DNA of 64,000 nt from Chromobacterium alticapitis (GTDB lineage: Bacteria > Pseudomonadota > Gammaproteobacteria > Burkholderiales > Chromobacteriaceae), in contig NZ_PQWB01000097.1 in NCBI RefSeq assembly GCF_002924365.1, forward strand, positions 1 through 64,000. Reading direction: 5' to 3'. The translations under genes were made by a program, and so were the position numbers. Every line of letters starts with the position of its first letter. Position 1 is the stretch's first letter. Under the pieces are notes generated by a model. The model was not told where the DNA came from, did no database searches, and saw only the letters and a list, made by a program, of their open reading frames with translations. Shown here piece after piece: positions 53,011-63,872 of this stretch.

Positions 53011-53795
53011 AATGGCGCCTTTTTGCAACCCATTCCCGCCGTGAACCGCTGGCATACCCATTACCTCGCCCACCCGCTGTACCGCCCGGTGCGGCGCTTC
53101 GTCCCCGCGCTCGCCGATTGGCCCGGCCAGACCGAATACGACGCCCTGCTGGCCGCCGCCCGCGCAGATGGCGCGCCGCTGCCCGATACGTTGCGCTTCG
53201 TCTGCGAACTGGAGCCTGAGACATATTATGAGGCGCACATCGGCGCCACCGGCGAGGTGCCCACTCGGCCGCAAAACGGGCACGACTGGTTCAACGCGCT
53301 GGCCTGGCTGGCCTGGCCGCAGGCCAAGGCCGCCCTGAACCGACGCCATGTACGGGCGATCGCCCGCGGGGAAATCCAGCGCGGCCCGCTGCGCGACGCG
53401 GCCACGCTGCTGGATGAATGCGGCGTGATCGTAGCCACCTCCGATCCGGCCCTGGGGCAGGCGCTGGACGATATGCGCTGGCAAGAACTATTCATCGCGC
53501 GCCGCGCCGACTGGGGCCGGCGCATAGACGCCTTCACCTTGGGCCACGCAGTAATGGAGATGGGATTGACGCCGCACCTAGGCTGGTGCGGCAAGGCGCT
53601 GATTCTGGAAGTAGCGCCCGACTTCTTCGGACAGGGCGACGCGGCGCGACAGCGCCAACTGGATGACGCACTGGCAGCGCGGCTGGACGACGACGCCTTC
53701 CTGCCCCGGCCGCGCGCGCTGTGCCCGCTGCCGCTCCTGGGCATTCCGGGCTGGTGGCCGGACAACGAAAATCCGGCCTTCTACGACAACACCGC

Positions 53796-55700
<1,905 letters not shown>

Positions 55701-55721
55701 GGTGAGCAGTCCCCATCATCC

Positions 55722-55853
55722 GGCTTTGTTGCATAACTATTTTTTGTGCCACTGCGCAGCAAGAAAGTTAGAGAAAATTGCTGACAAATGTGTGAAATTT
55801 CCCACCAAAAATCTGCCATATTTTGGCATGATTTTGAGTTATGCAACAAAGCC
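55722..55853. mobile_element. 132-bp MITE with IS5/IS903-type terminal repeats
   Basis: The ends GGCTTTGTTGCATAACT and AGTTATGCAACAAAGCC are a perfect 17-bp inverted repeat. The interior is A/T-rich, unlike the chromosome, and has no coding frame of note. The ends match IS5-family termini, and the IS5 remnant at 27710-27718 keeps part of the same sequence. No clear target duplication was found. Confidence 0.85.
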
Positions 55854-55970
55854 TCTTGTAGGGCGGAAGCCCCAACGGGGCGTTCCGCCATCTTTCCTTC
55901 GCTGAGATTTGTCCAAATGATTAGGACCAAACCGATTCGCCGACTCCCCCATCAGCGCAAGCCGGCTTCG

Positions 55971-56058
55971 AAGCCATTCCCAAGGTTTTAAGACGCCCTT
56001 TGTTTGAGCGGGGCGACGCTAGCGCCCCGCGAGTTGGGCGGCGCCTTGGGAATGGCTT
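55971..56058. repeat. 88-bp element with 15-bp perfect inverted ends and internal palindrome
   Basis: AAGCCATTCCCAAGG (55971-55985) and CCTTGGGAATGGCTT (56044-56058) are perfect inverted repeats. GCGGGGCG/CGCCCCGC (56008-56015 with 56023-56030) forms a central hairpin. It looks like a small non-autonomous repeat. Confidence 0.6.
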
Positions 56059-56256
56059 TGGAGACGGGGTTTCGCGGCGCTGTCGGGGCGGCCTGGGATC
56101 GCCAAGGGGCTGGCCGCACAGCCCCTGGCCCGTCCGCCGGGCGGAACCGGCCTCAAACATCATCCGCGAAGCGGATTCCATAGATCGATTAGGAATGTCA
56201 GCGCGGACAAGGCCTGCTAGCTTTCGCTCTCCGAATAACCCGGAATCGAACCGACG

Positions 56257-56300
56257 CGCCCCTCTCCCCAACCCCTCTCCCGCAAGGGGAGAGGGGCTTG
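56257..56300. repeat. REP-like GC-rich palindrome
   Basis: CCCCTCTCCCC (56259-56269) and GGGGAGAGGGG (56286-56296) are perfect arms around a 16-base loop. It is the same family as 15874-15914. Confidence 0.75.
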
Positions 56301-56394
56301 CCGGCCCATCGGCTAAGCCGAGCAACAGAAATGGCCCGTCCACCTGGCGCAATGGCGGAACACCCGGCCATGCCGGGTTTTCACCCTACACCCG

Positions 56395-57168
56395 CTACGA
56401 CGCCGCCAAAAAACTGCTCGGCGGCGCGCCCAGCTCGCGCTTGAACATGGTGGCGAAGGCGCTGGGACTGGCGTAGCCCAGGTCCAGCGCCACTTTCAAC
56501 ACGCTGTCTCCGCAAGCCAGCCGCTGCAAGGCCAGCATCAGCCGCGCCTGGCGCCGCCACTGGCCGAAGCTCAAACCGGTTTCGCGGCGGAAGCGGCGCT
56601 GCAGGGTGCGCGGGTCCAGCGCCAGCTCGCGCGCCCATTCCGCCGCGCCGCGCGCGTCGTCCGGGTGGGCCAGCCAGGCATCGCACAGCTGGCGCAGGGC
56701 GATGGAAGACGGATGAGGCAGCGACAGCGGCAAAACCTTGGCGCGGGCTATCTCCTCCAACAACAAGTCCATCACCTTCTCATCGCGCGAGCCCGCCTCG
56801 CACGGCACCGCCACCGCAATTGCCGCCACCACCAGTTCGCGCAGCAGCGGAGTCACCTCCAGCACGCAGCACTCCGCAGGCAGGCCTTGCAGCTTGTCCT
56901 GCCGCACGTAGATGCTGCGCATGCGCACAGCGCTGACCATGCGCACTTGGTGCCAAGCGCCGATCGGCAGCCAGATGGCGCGCGTCGGCGGCACCACCCA
57001 TTGGCCGCGCTCGGCGCTGACCAGCATCAGCCCCTCCACCGCGCACAGCAGTTGCGCAGTGGGATGGTGATGACGCGGCGTTTCCAGCCCGGCCGGATAA
57101 TCGCGCGGCTTGCCCCGCACCGGCTCCAATCCCTGGTCAAACTGGTTCAAATGATCGAAGCTGTTCAC
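56395..57168 (-). CDS. AraC-family transcriptional regulator
   Basis: 257 aa from GTG 57168 (AGAGG five nt upstream); a TTG 15 nt earlier is in frame. The N-terminal cupin-like sensor domain has ETPRHHHPTAQLLCAVEGLM and IWLPIGAWHQV. The C-terminal double HTH (about residues 160-255) has DPRTLQRRFRRETGLSFGQW and VALDLGYASPSAFATMFKRE. It is divergent from the Fsr-type pump, so it probably controls that gene. Confidence 0.9.
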   Translation of the reverse strand: MNSFDHLNQFDQGLEPVRGKPRDYPAGLETPRHHHPTAQLLCAVEGLMLVSAERGQWVVPPTRAIWLPIGAWHQVRMVSAVRMRSIYVRQDKLQGLPAECCVLEVTPLLRELVVAAIAVAVPCEAGSRDEKVMDLLLEEIARAKVLPLSLPHPSSIALRQLCDAWLAHPDDARGAAEWARELALDPRTLQRRFRRETGLSFGQWRRQARLMLALQRLACGDSVLKVALDLGYASPSAFATMFKRELGAPPSSFLAAS

Positions 57169-57265
57169 AAACGCCTCTTTCAATAAGATAGATGCCCCAT
57201 TTTGGCAGGACTGACGTGATTGTGCTTGTTAGCATGGCTCCATCCACCGTATCGAGCATCACGCC

Positions 57266-58465
57266 ATGACCACTAGCACCCAGAGCGCCGCGCCGGCGCA
57301 GGACACGCGCTTCCGCGTGCTCGGCGCCATCAGCTTCTCGCACTTCCTCAACGACATGCTGCAGTCCTTGCTGGTCGCTCTGTACCCCTTGCTCAAGGGC
57401 AACTATCACCTGAGCTTCGCCGAAATCGGCCTGCTGACCTTCACTTTCCAGTGCACCGCCTCCCTGCTTCAGCCGCTGGTGGGCATCTATACCGACAAGA
57501 AGCCGCAGCCGTATTCGCTGGTATTCGGCATGGGTTCCACGCTGATAGGCCTGTTGCTGCTGTCCAGCGCCGGCAGCTTCCCGCTGCTGCTGCTGGCCGC
57601 GGCGCTGATCGGCACCGGCTCGTCTATCTTCCATCCCGAATCGTCGCGCGTGGCGCGCATGGCCTCCGGCGGCCGGCCCGGCCTCGCCCAGTCCATCTTC
57701 CAGGTGGGCGGCAACGCCGGCAGCGCCACCGGCCCGCTGCTGGCCGCGCTGATCGTGCTGCCGCTGGGCCAGGCCAGCGTAGCCTGGTTCAGCCTGGTCG
57801 CCTTGCTCGCCATGCATGTCTTGTTTCGCGTCGGCCGGTGGTACGCCCACCAGCAGCGCCAGGCGAAGAAAGCCGCCGCCATCGCTCCGTCCGGCCTGTC
57901 TTCCGGCCGAGTCAAACTGACCCTGCTGCTGTTGCTGCTGCTGGTATTCTCCAAGCACTTTTATCTGGCCAGCATTTCGAGCTACTACACGTTTTACCTG
58001 ATCCACCATTTCCACATCGGCGTTCAGTCGGCGCAGTTGCTGCTGTTCCTGTTCCTGTTCGCGGTGGCCGCCGGCACCGTGCTGGGCGGCCCCATAGGCG
58101 ACGCCATCGGCCGCAAGCGAGTGATAGGCTTCTCCATTCTCGGCATCGCCCCGCTGACGCTGCTGCTGCCGCACGCCAATCTGTTCTGGACCGCGGCGCT
58201 GTCGCTGCCTATAGGCTTCATCCTGGCCTCGGCCTTCCCGGCCATCCTGATCTACGCCCAAGAGCTGCTGCCCGGCAAGGTGGGCATGGTGTCCGGCATG
58301 TTCTTCGGCTTCGCCTTCGGCATAGGCGGCATAGGCGCGGCGGTGCTGGGCGAACTGGCGGACCTCCGCGGCATAGAGTTCGTCTACCAGCTTTGCGCCT
58401 TCCTGCCGCTGCTGGGCCTGGCGGCGCTGGCGCTGCCCAATTTGCACCCCAAGGCCAAAGCCTGA
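57266..58465 (+). CDS. MFS efflux transporter, fosmidomycin-resistance (Fsr) type
   Basis: 399 aa, 12 membrane helices. SFSHFLNDMLQSLLVALYPL is the Fsr-type first helix, followed by FTFQCTASLLQPLVGIYTDK and GSSIFHPESSRVARM. The loop between helices 6 and 7 is short and basic. Substrate is inferred only by family. It is divergent from the AraC regulator (97 bp). A GGCCGTC/GACGGCC stem at 58499-58521 lies downstream without a T-run. Confidence 0.88.
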   Translation: MTTSTQSAAPAQDTRFRVLGAISFSHFLNDMLQSLLVALYPLLKGNYHLSFAEIGLLTFTFQCTASLLQPLVGIYTDKKPQPYSLVFGMGSTLIGLLLLSSAGSFPLLLLAAALIGTGSSIFHPESSRVARMASGGRPGLAQSIFQVGGNAGSATGPLLAALIVLPLGQASVAWFSLVALLAMHVLFRVGRWYAHQQRQAKKAAAIAPSGLSSGRVKLTLLLLLLLVFSKHFYLASISSYYTFYLIHHFHIGVQSAQLLLFLFLFAVAAGTVLGGPIGDAIGRKRVIGFSILGIAPLTLLLPHANLFWTAALSLPIGFILASAFPAILIYAQELLPGKVGMVSGMFFGFAFGIGGIGAAVLGELADLRGIEFVYQLCAFLPLLGLAALALPNLHPKAKA

Positions 58466-58559
58466 GGCGCCCCGGCAAGAACCGTCCCTCTCGCTGCCGG
58501 CCGTCTTCTCAAGTGACGGCCGCGCGAGAAACCCCACTCCCGCATCAAGGTTTGCAAAC

Positions 58560-58578
58560 GATAATTACTAGCATTATT
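58560..58578 (+). promoter_or_regulatory. Fur box upstream of ftrABCD
   Basis: GATAATTACTAGCATTATT matches about 14 of 19 positions of the Fur consensus, with both GATAAT and CATTAT halves intact, 51 nt before the ftrA start. Confidence 0.75.
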
Positions 58579-58629
58579 ATTCCAGGCACAAAGCCGAGCG
58601 ATTCGGCCGAACCTAATAAGGAAAACATA

Positions 58630-59172
58630 ATGCGTCGCTTTGTCTGCCAGCTGGCTATCGCCAGCGTCGCCCTGTCCGCCTCCTTCGCCGCCATGGCCAA
58701 GGAATATCCCATCGGCAAGCCGGCCCTGAAGAACGGCATGGAAATCGGCGCGGTGTATCTGCAGCCGACCAAGATGGAGCCGGAAGGCATGATGCTGAAG
58801 GCCGAGGCCTCCGACGTTCACCTAGAAGCCGACATCCACGCCACCAAAAACAACCCCAACGGTTTCGAAGAAGGCGCCTGGATGCCCTACCTCGTGGTCA
58901 AATACGAACTGACCAAGGTAGGCGGCAAAACCCAGAAGGGCGACCTGATGCCCATGGTGGCCAACGACGGCCCGCACTACGGCGACAACGTCAAACTGCA
59001 AGGCCCGGGCAAGTACAAGCTGAAGCTGACGGTGCTGCCGCCCAGCGCCAACGAGCACGCCCACTTCGGCCGCCACGTGGACAAGGAGACCGGCGTCGGC
59101 CCGTGGTTCAAGCCGTTTGACGTGAACTACGAATTCGTTTTCGCCGGCATCGGCAAGAAGGGCGGCTACTAA
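58630..59172 (+). CDS. ftrA: Periplasmic iron-binding protein, P19/FtrA-type
   Basis: 180 aa with a signal peptide (cleavage after AAMA). It belongs to the P19/Tpd family: EYPIGKPALKNGMEIGAVYL, MEPEGMMLKAEASDVHLEAD with Met and His metal ligands, and EHAHFGRHVDKETG with two further His. It binds copper/iron and feeds a ferrous-iron permease. It is the first gene of a four-gene operon whose order equals Bordetella ftrABCD, with a Fur box upstream. Confidence 0.9.
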   Translation: MRRFVCQLAIASVALSASFAAMAKEYPIGKPALKNGMEIGAVYLQPTKMEPEGMMLKAEASDVHLEADIHATKNNPNGFEEGAWMPYLVVKYELTKVGGKTQKGDLMPMVANDGPHYGDNVKLQGPGKYKLKLTVLPPSANEHAHFGRHVDKETGVGPWFKPFDVNYEFVFAGIGKKGGY

Positions 59173-59273
59173 GCCAATTGAGAATGTGAACGCAAAGCAT
59201 TCTTGACTACGATACAATGAAGCGGCGCGGGCCTGGGGTCCGCGCTGTTTCTCATTCCGGGACGATGCATCCT

Positions 59274-59609
59274 ATGAACGCTCTGCGCCTGAGCGCGGCC
59301 GCCCTGCTGGCCGCCCTGCTTTCCTCCTCGGCCTTCGCCGACGAGCTGCCCGTCTACAAGCTGCAAATGAAGGACGGCCAGCTGATTCCCGCCCGCCTGC
59401 AGGTGCCGGCTGGCAAGAAATTCAAGATCGAAGTGATGAACACCGGCAAAACGCCGGCCGAGTTCGAAAGCATCCCGCTGCGCAAGGAAAAGGTGCTGGG
59501 CCCCGGCGCGGAATCCTTCCTGGTGTTCCAGCCGCTGTCGCCGGGCGAGTACAAATTCTTCGACGACTTCCACCCCAAGACCGGCCAGGGCGTCATCGTC
59601 GCCAAGTAA
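59274..59609 (+). CDS. ftrB: Periplasmic cupredoxin-like protein FtrB
   Basis: 111 aa with a signal peptide (cleavage after SSAFA). A single cupredoxin-fold domain: IPARLQVPAGKKFKIEVMNT, then PAEFESIPLRKEKV, and PLSPGEYKFFDDFHPKTG with a C-terminal His. In the Ftr system this protein is proposed to oxidise iron during transport. ATG 59274 begins MNALRLSAAAL; it lies about 100 bp after ftrA. Confidence 0.88.
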   Translation: MNALRLSAAALLAALLSSSAFADELPVYKLQMKDGQLIPARLQVPAGKKFKIEVMNTGKTPAEFESIPLRKEKVLGPGAESFLVFQPLSPGEYKFFDDFHPKTGQGVIVAK

Positions 59610-59624
59610 TAGAGGTAAACGCGA

Positions 59625-60449
59625 ATGGGACAGGTACTCTTCATCGTCTGGCGCGAGAGCGTCGAGGCCCTGCTGGTGGTCGGCATCCTCAACGCCTGGA
59701 TGAACCATAATCCGGCCGGCCGCGCCGGCAAGCCCTATCTATGGGGCGGCGTGGCGCTGGGCCTGGCCATGGCCATCGCCCTGGCCGTCGCGCTGTTCGC
59801 CGCCGGCACGCTGATGGCCGGCGCGCAGGATTACTTCCAGACCGCCATGGTGTTCATCGCCGCCGCGCTGATCGTGCAAATGGTGCTGTGGATGCGCGAG
59901 CACGGCCGCACGCTGAAAAAGGAGCTGGAGTCCGGCCTGTCGCAGAAGGCCGCCAGCGGCAGCTGGTGGGGCGTGACCGTGCTGTCGGCCCTGGCCATCG
60001 CCCGCGAGGGCAGCGAATGCGTGGTCTTCCTGTACGGCATGCTGGCCGAAGCCCACGGCATGGAGCTGGCCAAGATGGGCCTGGCCGGCGCCGCCGGCCT
60101 GGCGCTCGCCTTCCTCACGTTCTATCTGCTGCAATTGGGCGGCAAGGTGCTGTCGTGGCGGCTGTTCTTCCGCGTGACCGAAATCATGCTGCTGCTGCTG
60201 GGCGCCTCGCTGTTCCTGAACGGCGTGGAGCGATTGATCTCCATGGACGTGCTGCCCGCCTTGGTGGACCCGCTGTGGGATAGCTCAGCCCTGCTGGACG
60301 ACATGAGCCCGCTGGGCGGCCTGGTGGCCTCGCTGACCGGTTACCGCGCGCATCCGGCGCTGATGAGCCTGCTCGCTTACGGCCTGTTCTGGGCCGGCAT
60401 CTGGGCGCTGTTCCAGTGGCGCAACCGCAAGCTGGCGGCCGCCGCATGA
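59625..60449 (+). CDS. ftrC: FTR1-family iron permease FtrC
   Basis: 274 aa, about seven membrane helices. The two iron-binding REXXE motifs are at residues 10-14 (WRESVEALL) and 127-131 (AREGSECVV). It moves iron across the inner membrane. It starts 15 nt after ftrB and overlaps ftrD by 4 nt (ATGA). Confidence 0.93.
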   Translation: MGQVLFIVWRESVEALLVVGILNAWMNHNPAGRAGKPYLWGGVALGLAMAIALAVALFAAGTLMAGAQDYFQTAMVFIAAALIVQMVLWMREHGRTLKKELESGLSQKAASGSWWGVTVLSALAIAREGSECVVFLYGMLAEAHGMELAKMGLAGAAGLALAFLTFYLLQLGGKVLSWRLFFRVTEIMLLLLGASLFLNGVERLISMDVLPALVDPLWDSSALLDDMSPLGGLVASLTGYRAHPALMSLLAYGLFWAGIWALFQWRNRKLAAAA

Positions 60450-61900
60450 CGCCTGGCCGTCCGCAGCGCCCGCCGCACAGGGTGATTCCCATCGTCGCCG
60501 CCCCCTCCGGCGGCGGCTCCTGTCGCCCTGCGCCGCAGCCGCGCGGCCCGCTGGCCCTCGCGGGAGACTGGCTGCGCGACCACGGCGCGCTGTTGCGCAA
60601 ACTGCAATGGGCCGTGGTGCTGGTCTACGCCTTTCTGCTGATCGTCCCAGCCTGTCTGGAACTGCCCGGCGACGCGGCGCGGATGTGGAACAATCTGACC
60701 ATTTTCGCCCAGTTCGTGTTCTGGGGCATCTGGTGGCCTTTCGTATTGCTGTCCATGGTGCTGTTCGGCCGGATGTGGTGCGGCGTGCTGTGCCCGGAGG
60801 GCGCGCTGTCCGAATGGGCGGCCCGCAAAGGCATGGGCAGGCCTATCCCGCGCTGGATGCGCTGGGGCGGCTGGCCTTTCGTCGCCTTCGTGCTGACCAC
60901 GGTCTACGGCCAGCTGGTCAGCGTCTACCAATATCCCAAGGCCGCCCTGCTGGTGTTGGGCGGCTCCACAGTGGCGGCCGTGGCCGTCGGCTTCGTCTAT
61001 ACCCGCGGCAAGCGCGCCTGGTGCCGCCATCTGTGCCCGGTCAACGGCGTGTTCGGCCTGCTGTCCAAGCTGGCGCCGCTGTATTACCGCGTGGATGAAG
61101 CCGCCTGGAAGGCCTCGCATGAGCGGACCGCGGCGGTGGATTGCGCGCCGCTGCAGCCGCTCAGGCATATGCAGGGCGGCAGCGGCTGCCATATGTGCGG
61201 CCGCTGCAGCGACCACCGTTCGGCCATCGAACTGTCCTCCCGCCCCATGAGCGACGAAGTCGTCCGGGTGGCGGAAAAGGAAGCCGACGGCTGGCAGACG
61301 GCGCTGATCGTCTACGGCCTGCTGGGCGTGGCCATGGGTGCCTTCCACTGGACGGTCAGCCCCTGGTTCGTGGCGCTGAAGCAGTCCGCCGCGGAATGGC
61401 TGGTGGACAAGGACATCATGTGGCCGCTGGACACCAATGCCCCGTGGTGGCTGCTCACCCACTACCCCATGCACAACGACGTATTCTCCTGGCTGGACGG
61501 CGCGGCGCTATTGGCTTATATCGCCGCCACCGCGCTTGCGCTGGGCAGCGGCATGCTGCTTGCGCTGGCATGCTCCGTACTGACGGCCGGCCGTTGGCAA
61601 AGGCAGCGCCTGCACCATCTGGCGCAGGCCTTGATCCCGCTGGCCGGCTGCGGCGTGTTCCTGGGTTTGTCCGCGCTGACGGTGACGCTGCTGAAGGCTG
61701 AAGGCTATGGCATGCACTGGGTCAACCACGCCCGTCTGGCCCTGCTTGCCGGCGCCAATCTATGGGCCTTGCGGCTGGCTTGCGGCATCCTGGCGCGCTG
61801 GGGCGTCCGGCCGCTGCGCGGCGGCCTCGCCCTGCTGGCGTTCAACGTCGCGCTAGCGCTGGTGGACTGCGCCTGGGGCTATATGTTCTGGTGGTGGTAA
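60446..61900 (+). CDS. ftrD: Membrane 4Fe-4S polyferredoxin FtrD
   Basis: 484 aa NapH/CcoG-like membrane protein. Cys clusters: MWCGVLCPEG near residue 112, WCRHLCPVNG near 195, and a CHMCGRC group near 250 preceded by GGSG. Several membrane helices surround them, with a further C-terminal membrane half. It is thought to pass electrons from the cytoplasm to the FtrB/FtrC iron system. The start overlaps ftrC. Confidence 0.88.
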   Translation: MTPGRPQRPPHRVIPIVAAPSGGGSCRPAPQPRGPLALAGDWLRDHGALLRKLQWAVVLVYAFLLIVPACLELPGDAARMWNNLTIFAQFVFWGIWWPFVLLSMVLFGRMWCGVLCPEGALSEWAARKGMGRPIPRWMRWGGWPFVAFVLTTVYGQLVSVYQYPKAALLVLGGSTVAAVAVGFVYTRGKRAWCRHLCPVNGVFGLLSKLAPLYYRVDEAAWKASHERTAAVDCAPLQPLRHMQGGSGCHMCGRCSDHRSAIELSSRPMSDEVVRVAEKEADGWQTALIVYGLLGVAMGAFHWTVSPWFVALKQSAAEWLVDKDIMWPLDTNAPWWLLTHYPMHNDVFSWLDGAALLAYIAATALALGSGMLLALACSVLTAGRWQRQRLHHLAQALIPLAGCGVFLGLSALTVTLLKAEGYGMHWVNHARLALLAGANLWALRLACGILARWGVRPLRGGLALLAFNVALALVDCAWGYMFWWW

Positions 61901-61962
61901 ATCCTTGGTTGCCGGGGGGCGTTGTGCGATAACACAGTATCCCCTCCCCGCAAGGAAGCGCC

Positions 61963-62727
61963 ATGCGGCGTCTGTTGTTTCTGGTTTTCGCCTGGGCTCT
62001 GGGCAGCCCCGACGCGCGGGCGGAAACCACGCTGGAACTGGTCACCGGCGAATGGCCGCCCTATGTGTCGCAAAGCCTGCCGCAGGACGGCGTGTTCTCG
62101 CAAATCATGCGCCAGGCCTTCCAGCGCGCCGGCTATCAAGTACATATCACTTATCTGAGCTGGCTGCAGGACGAGGCGCAAATCCGCGCCGGCAAAGCCG
62201 TCGCGGCCTTTCCCTACCGGCCCACGCCGGAGCGCCAGAAAGAATTCGACTTCTCGCCCCCGCTGATGCGAACCAGCAGCTATCTGTTCTATTACAAGCC
62301 CAATATGCCGCACCCGCCCCAGGCCTTCCAGTCGCTGGACGATTTGCGCGGCTACCGCATCGCCATCCAGCTGGGCTACTGGTATCTGCCGCTATTCCAG
62401 CAGCACAAGCTGAACACCTTGCTGACCAGCGATGAGGTCAACGCGCTGCGTCAACTGCAAAAAGGTCATCTGGACCTAGCGCCGATGGCGCTGGAGCGCG
62501 GCCTCTACCTGATCCACACCACGCTGCCGGCGCATGAGAAGGAGTTCGGCTACCTTCCCGCACCCCTGGACAAGGAAACGCCGCTGAGCCTGATGTTCTC
62601 GCGCAGCTACCCTCAGGTGGAACGCATACGGGAAGATTTTGCGCGCGCGCTGGAGCAGATGGAGAAAGACGGTAGCCTGAAGGCCATCTACCAGCGCAAC
62701 TTCCCGGAAGTCACGCCGCCGCGTTGA
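61963..62727 (+). CDS. Orphan periplasmic solute-binding protein (SBP family 3)
   Basis: 254 aa with a signal peptide (cleavage after DARA). TLELVTGEWPPYVSQSLPQD, IMRQAFQRAGYQVHITYLSW and AFPYRPTPERQKEFDFSPPL match the polar amino acid binding fold. No transporter subunits are adjacent, and the Arg normally binding amino acid carboxylates is not evident, so it may be a sensor-like or diverged binder. It lies 62 nt after ftrD. Its last 17 bp overlap the convergent ybaK gene. Confidence 0.8.
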   Translation: MRRLLFLVFAWALGSPDARAETTLELVTGEWPPYVSQSLPQDGVFSQIMRQAFQRAGYQVHITYLSWLQDEAQIRAGKAVAAFPYRPTPERQKEFDFSPPLMRTSSYLFYYKPNMPHPPQAFQSLDDLRGYRIAIQLGYWYLPLFQQHKLNTLLTSDEVNALRQLQKGHLDLAPMALERGLYLIHTTLPAHEKEFGYLPAPLDKETPLSLMFSRSYPQVERIREDFARALEQMEKDGSLKAIYQRNFPEVTPPR

Positions 62728-63190
62728 CCAGGGTGGGACTCAACACCCGGATTGCCTCGCGCGGGTCCACGCCGATCAGAAAACCGCGCTTGCCGCCATT
62801 GATATAGATGACGGGAAGCGCTGCGATGCTGGCTTCCATGTATACCGGCATGGCGTGTCGCGTGCCGAAGGGACTGGTGCCGCCCACTTGGTAGCCGCTG
62901 TGTTTATCCGCGGTTTTAGGGTCGCAGGGATGCACTTTTTTGACACCGATCTGCTTGGCCAGCATGCCGGTGCCCACTTCGCGGTCGCCGTGCATCAGCA
63001 CGATCAAAGGACGCTTGTTCTCGTCCTCCATGATCAGCGTCTTGACCACCGCGTGCTCGTCCACGCCCAGTTCGCGCGCCGATACCGTGGTGCCGCCCTT
63101 TTCCTCGTACTTGTACAGGTGTTCGGTGTACTCGACCTTGCGCTCGCGCAGCACGCGGACGGCCTGGGTGACGGGAGCCTTGCTGGACAT
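62711..63190 (-). CDS. ybaK: Cys-tRNA(Pro)/Cys-tRNA(Cys) deacylase YbaK
   Basis: 159 aa. The INS-like editing domain shows ARELGVDEHAVVKTLIMEDE with the catalytic Lys near residue 50, and GYQVGGTSPFGTRHAMPVYM, both YbaK hallmarks. It hydrolyses Cys mischarged on tRNA-Pro. ATG 63190. It is separated from msrQ by 64 bp on the same strand. Confidence 0.93.
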   Translation of the reverse strand: MSSKAPVTQAVRVLRERKVEYTEHLYKYEEKGGTTVSARELGVDEHAVVKTLIMEDENKRPLIVLMHGDREVGTGMLAKQIGVKKVHPCDPKTADKHSGYQVGGTSPFGTRHAMPVYMEASIAALPVIYINGGKRGFLIGVDPREAIRVLSPTLVNAAA

Positions 63191-63254
63191 GATGTTCTTC
63201 CGCTGCGAAACACCACACTTTAAAACCGCTCCGCCGCCTTGCCAAGCGCCCGGA

Positions 63255-63872
63255 TCAAGCTTTGCGCGCGCGCCACCACAAGCGCAGGCCCAGCAGCAAG
63301 GCCAGCGCCGCCGCGTAAATCAGCGGCTGGGTAATATCCTTCTTCACCAGCCACCAGTAATGCGTCACCGCCAGGATGGCCACCGGATACACCAGCCGGT
63401 GCAGTTTGCCCCAGTTGCGCTTCAGGCGCCGCATCCAGCCCTGGGTGGAGGTCAGCGCCAGCGGCGCCATCAAGACGATGGCGGCGAAGCCCACGGTGAT
63501 GAAGGGGCGTTTGGCGATGTCTTTGAGGATGTGTTGCCAATCGAAAAACTGGTCCAGCCAGATATAGGTGGTGAAATGCAGGCTGGCATAGAAAAAGGCG
63601 AACAAGCCCAGCATGCGTCGGCACTTCAAGGGCCAGGCCTGGCCGCTGAAACGGCGCAGCGGCGTCATGGCCAGCGTGGCCAGCAACCACACCAGCGTCC
63701 AGGTGCCGGTGGAACGGGTGATGAATTCGACCGGGTTCACCGCTTCGCCCCTCAGTACGATCCACGCCGCGCGCGCCAGCGGCAGCAGGCAGGCGATGAA
63801 CAGCAGCGTCTTGCCGATGGCGATCCGGCGCTCGGCCGGCTTGGCGGGAGATTTCATGCGCAGCGTCGTCAT
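63255..63872 (-). CDS. msrQ: MsrQ heme-binding membrane subunit (YedZ)
   Basis: 205 aa, six membrane helices. Heme-ligand histidines are in FYASLHFTTYIWLDQ and KLHRLVYPVAILAVTHYWWL. It passes quinol electrons to MsrP. The start is ATG 63872, overlapping the msrP stop (TGATG), with a second in-frame ATG five codons on. Confidence 0.93.
   Translation of the reverse strand: MTTLRMKSPAKPAERRIAIGKTLLFIACLLPLARAAWIVLRGEAVNPVEFITRSTGTWTLVWLLATLAMTPLRRFSGQAWPLKCRRMLGLFAFFYASLHFTTYIWLDQFFDWQHILKDIAKRPFITVGFAAIVLMAPLALTSTQGWMRRLKRNWGKLHRLVYPVAILAVTHYWWLVKKDITQPLIYAAALALLLGLRLWWRARKA

Larger units (their letters stand above)
55854..56394. other. 540-bp gene-free stretch with nested palindromes
   Basis: Between the MITE and the AraC gene. 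It holds the 88-bp element at 55971-56058 and a REP-like palindrome at 56257-56300. No reading frame here has a plausible start, codon use and homology. Two further stems without T-runs are seen. Confidence 0.6.

Noticed and set aside
57451-58600. Frame overlapping the MFS gene and running into ftrA
   Set aside because: Out-of-frame shadow of the MFS transporter; ftrA has its own signal peptide start at 58630.
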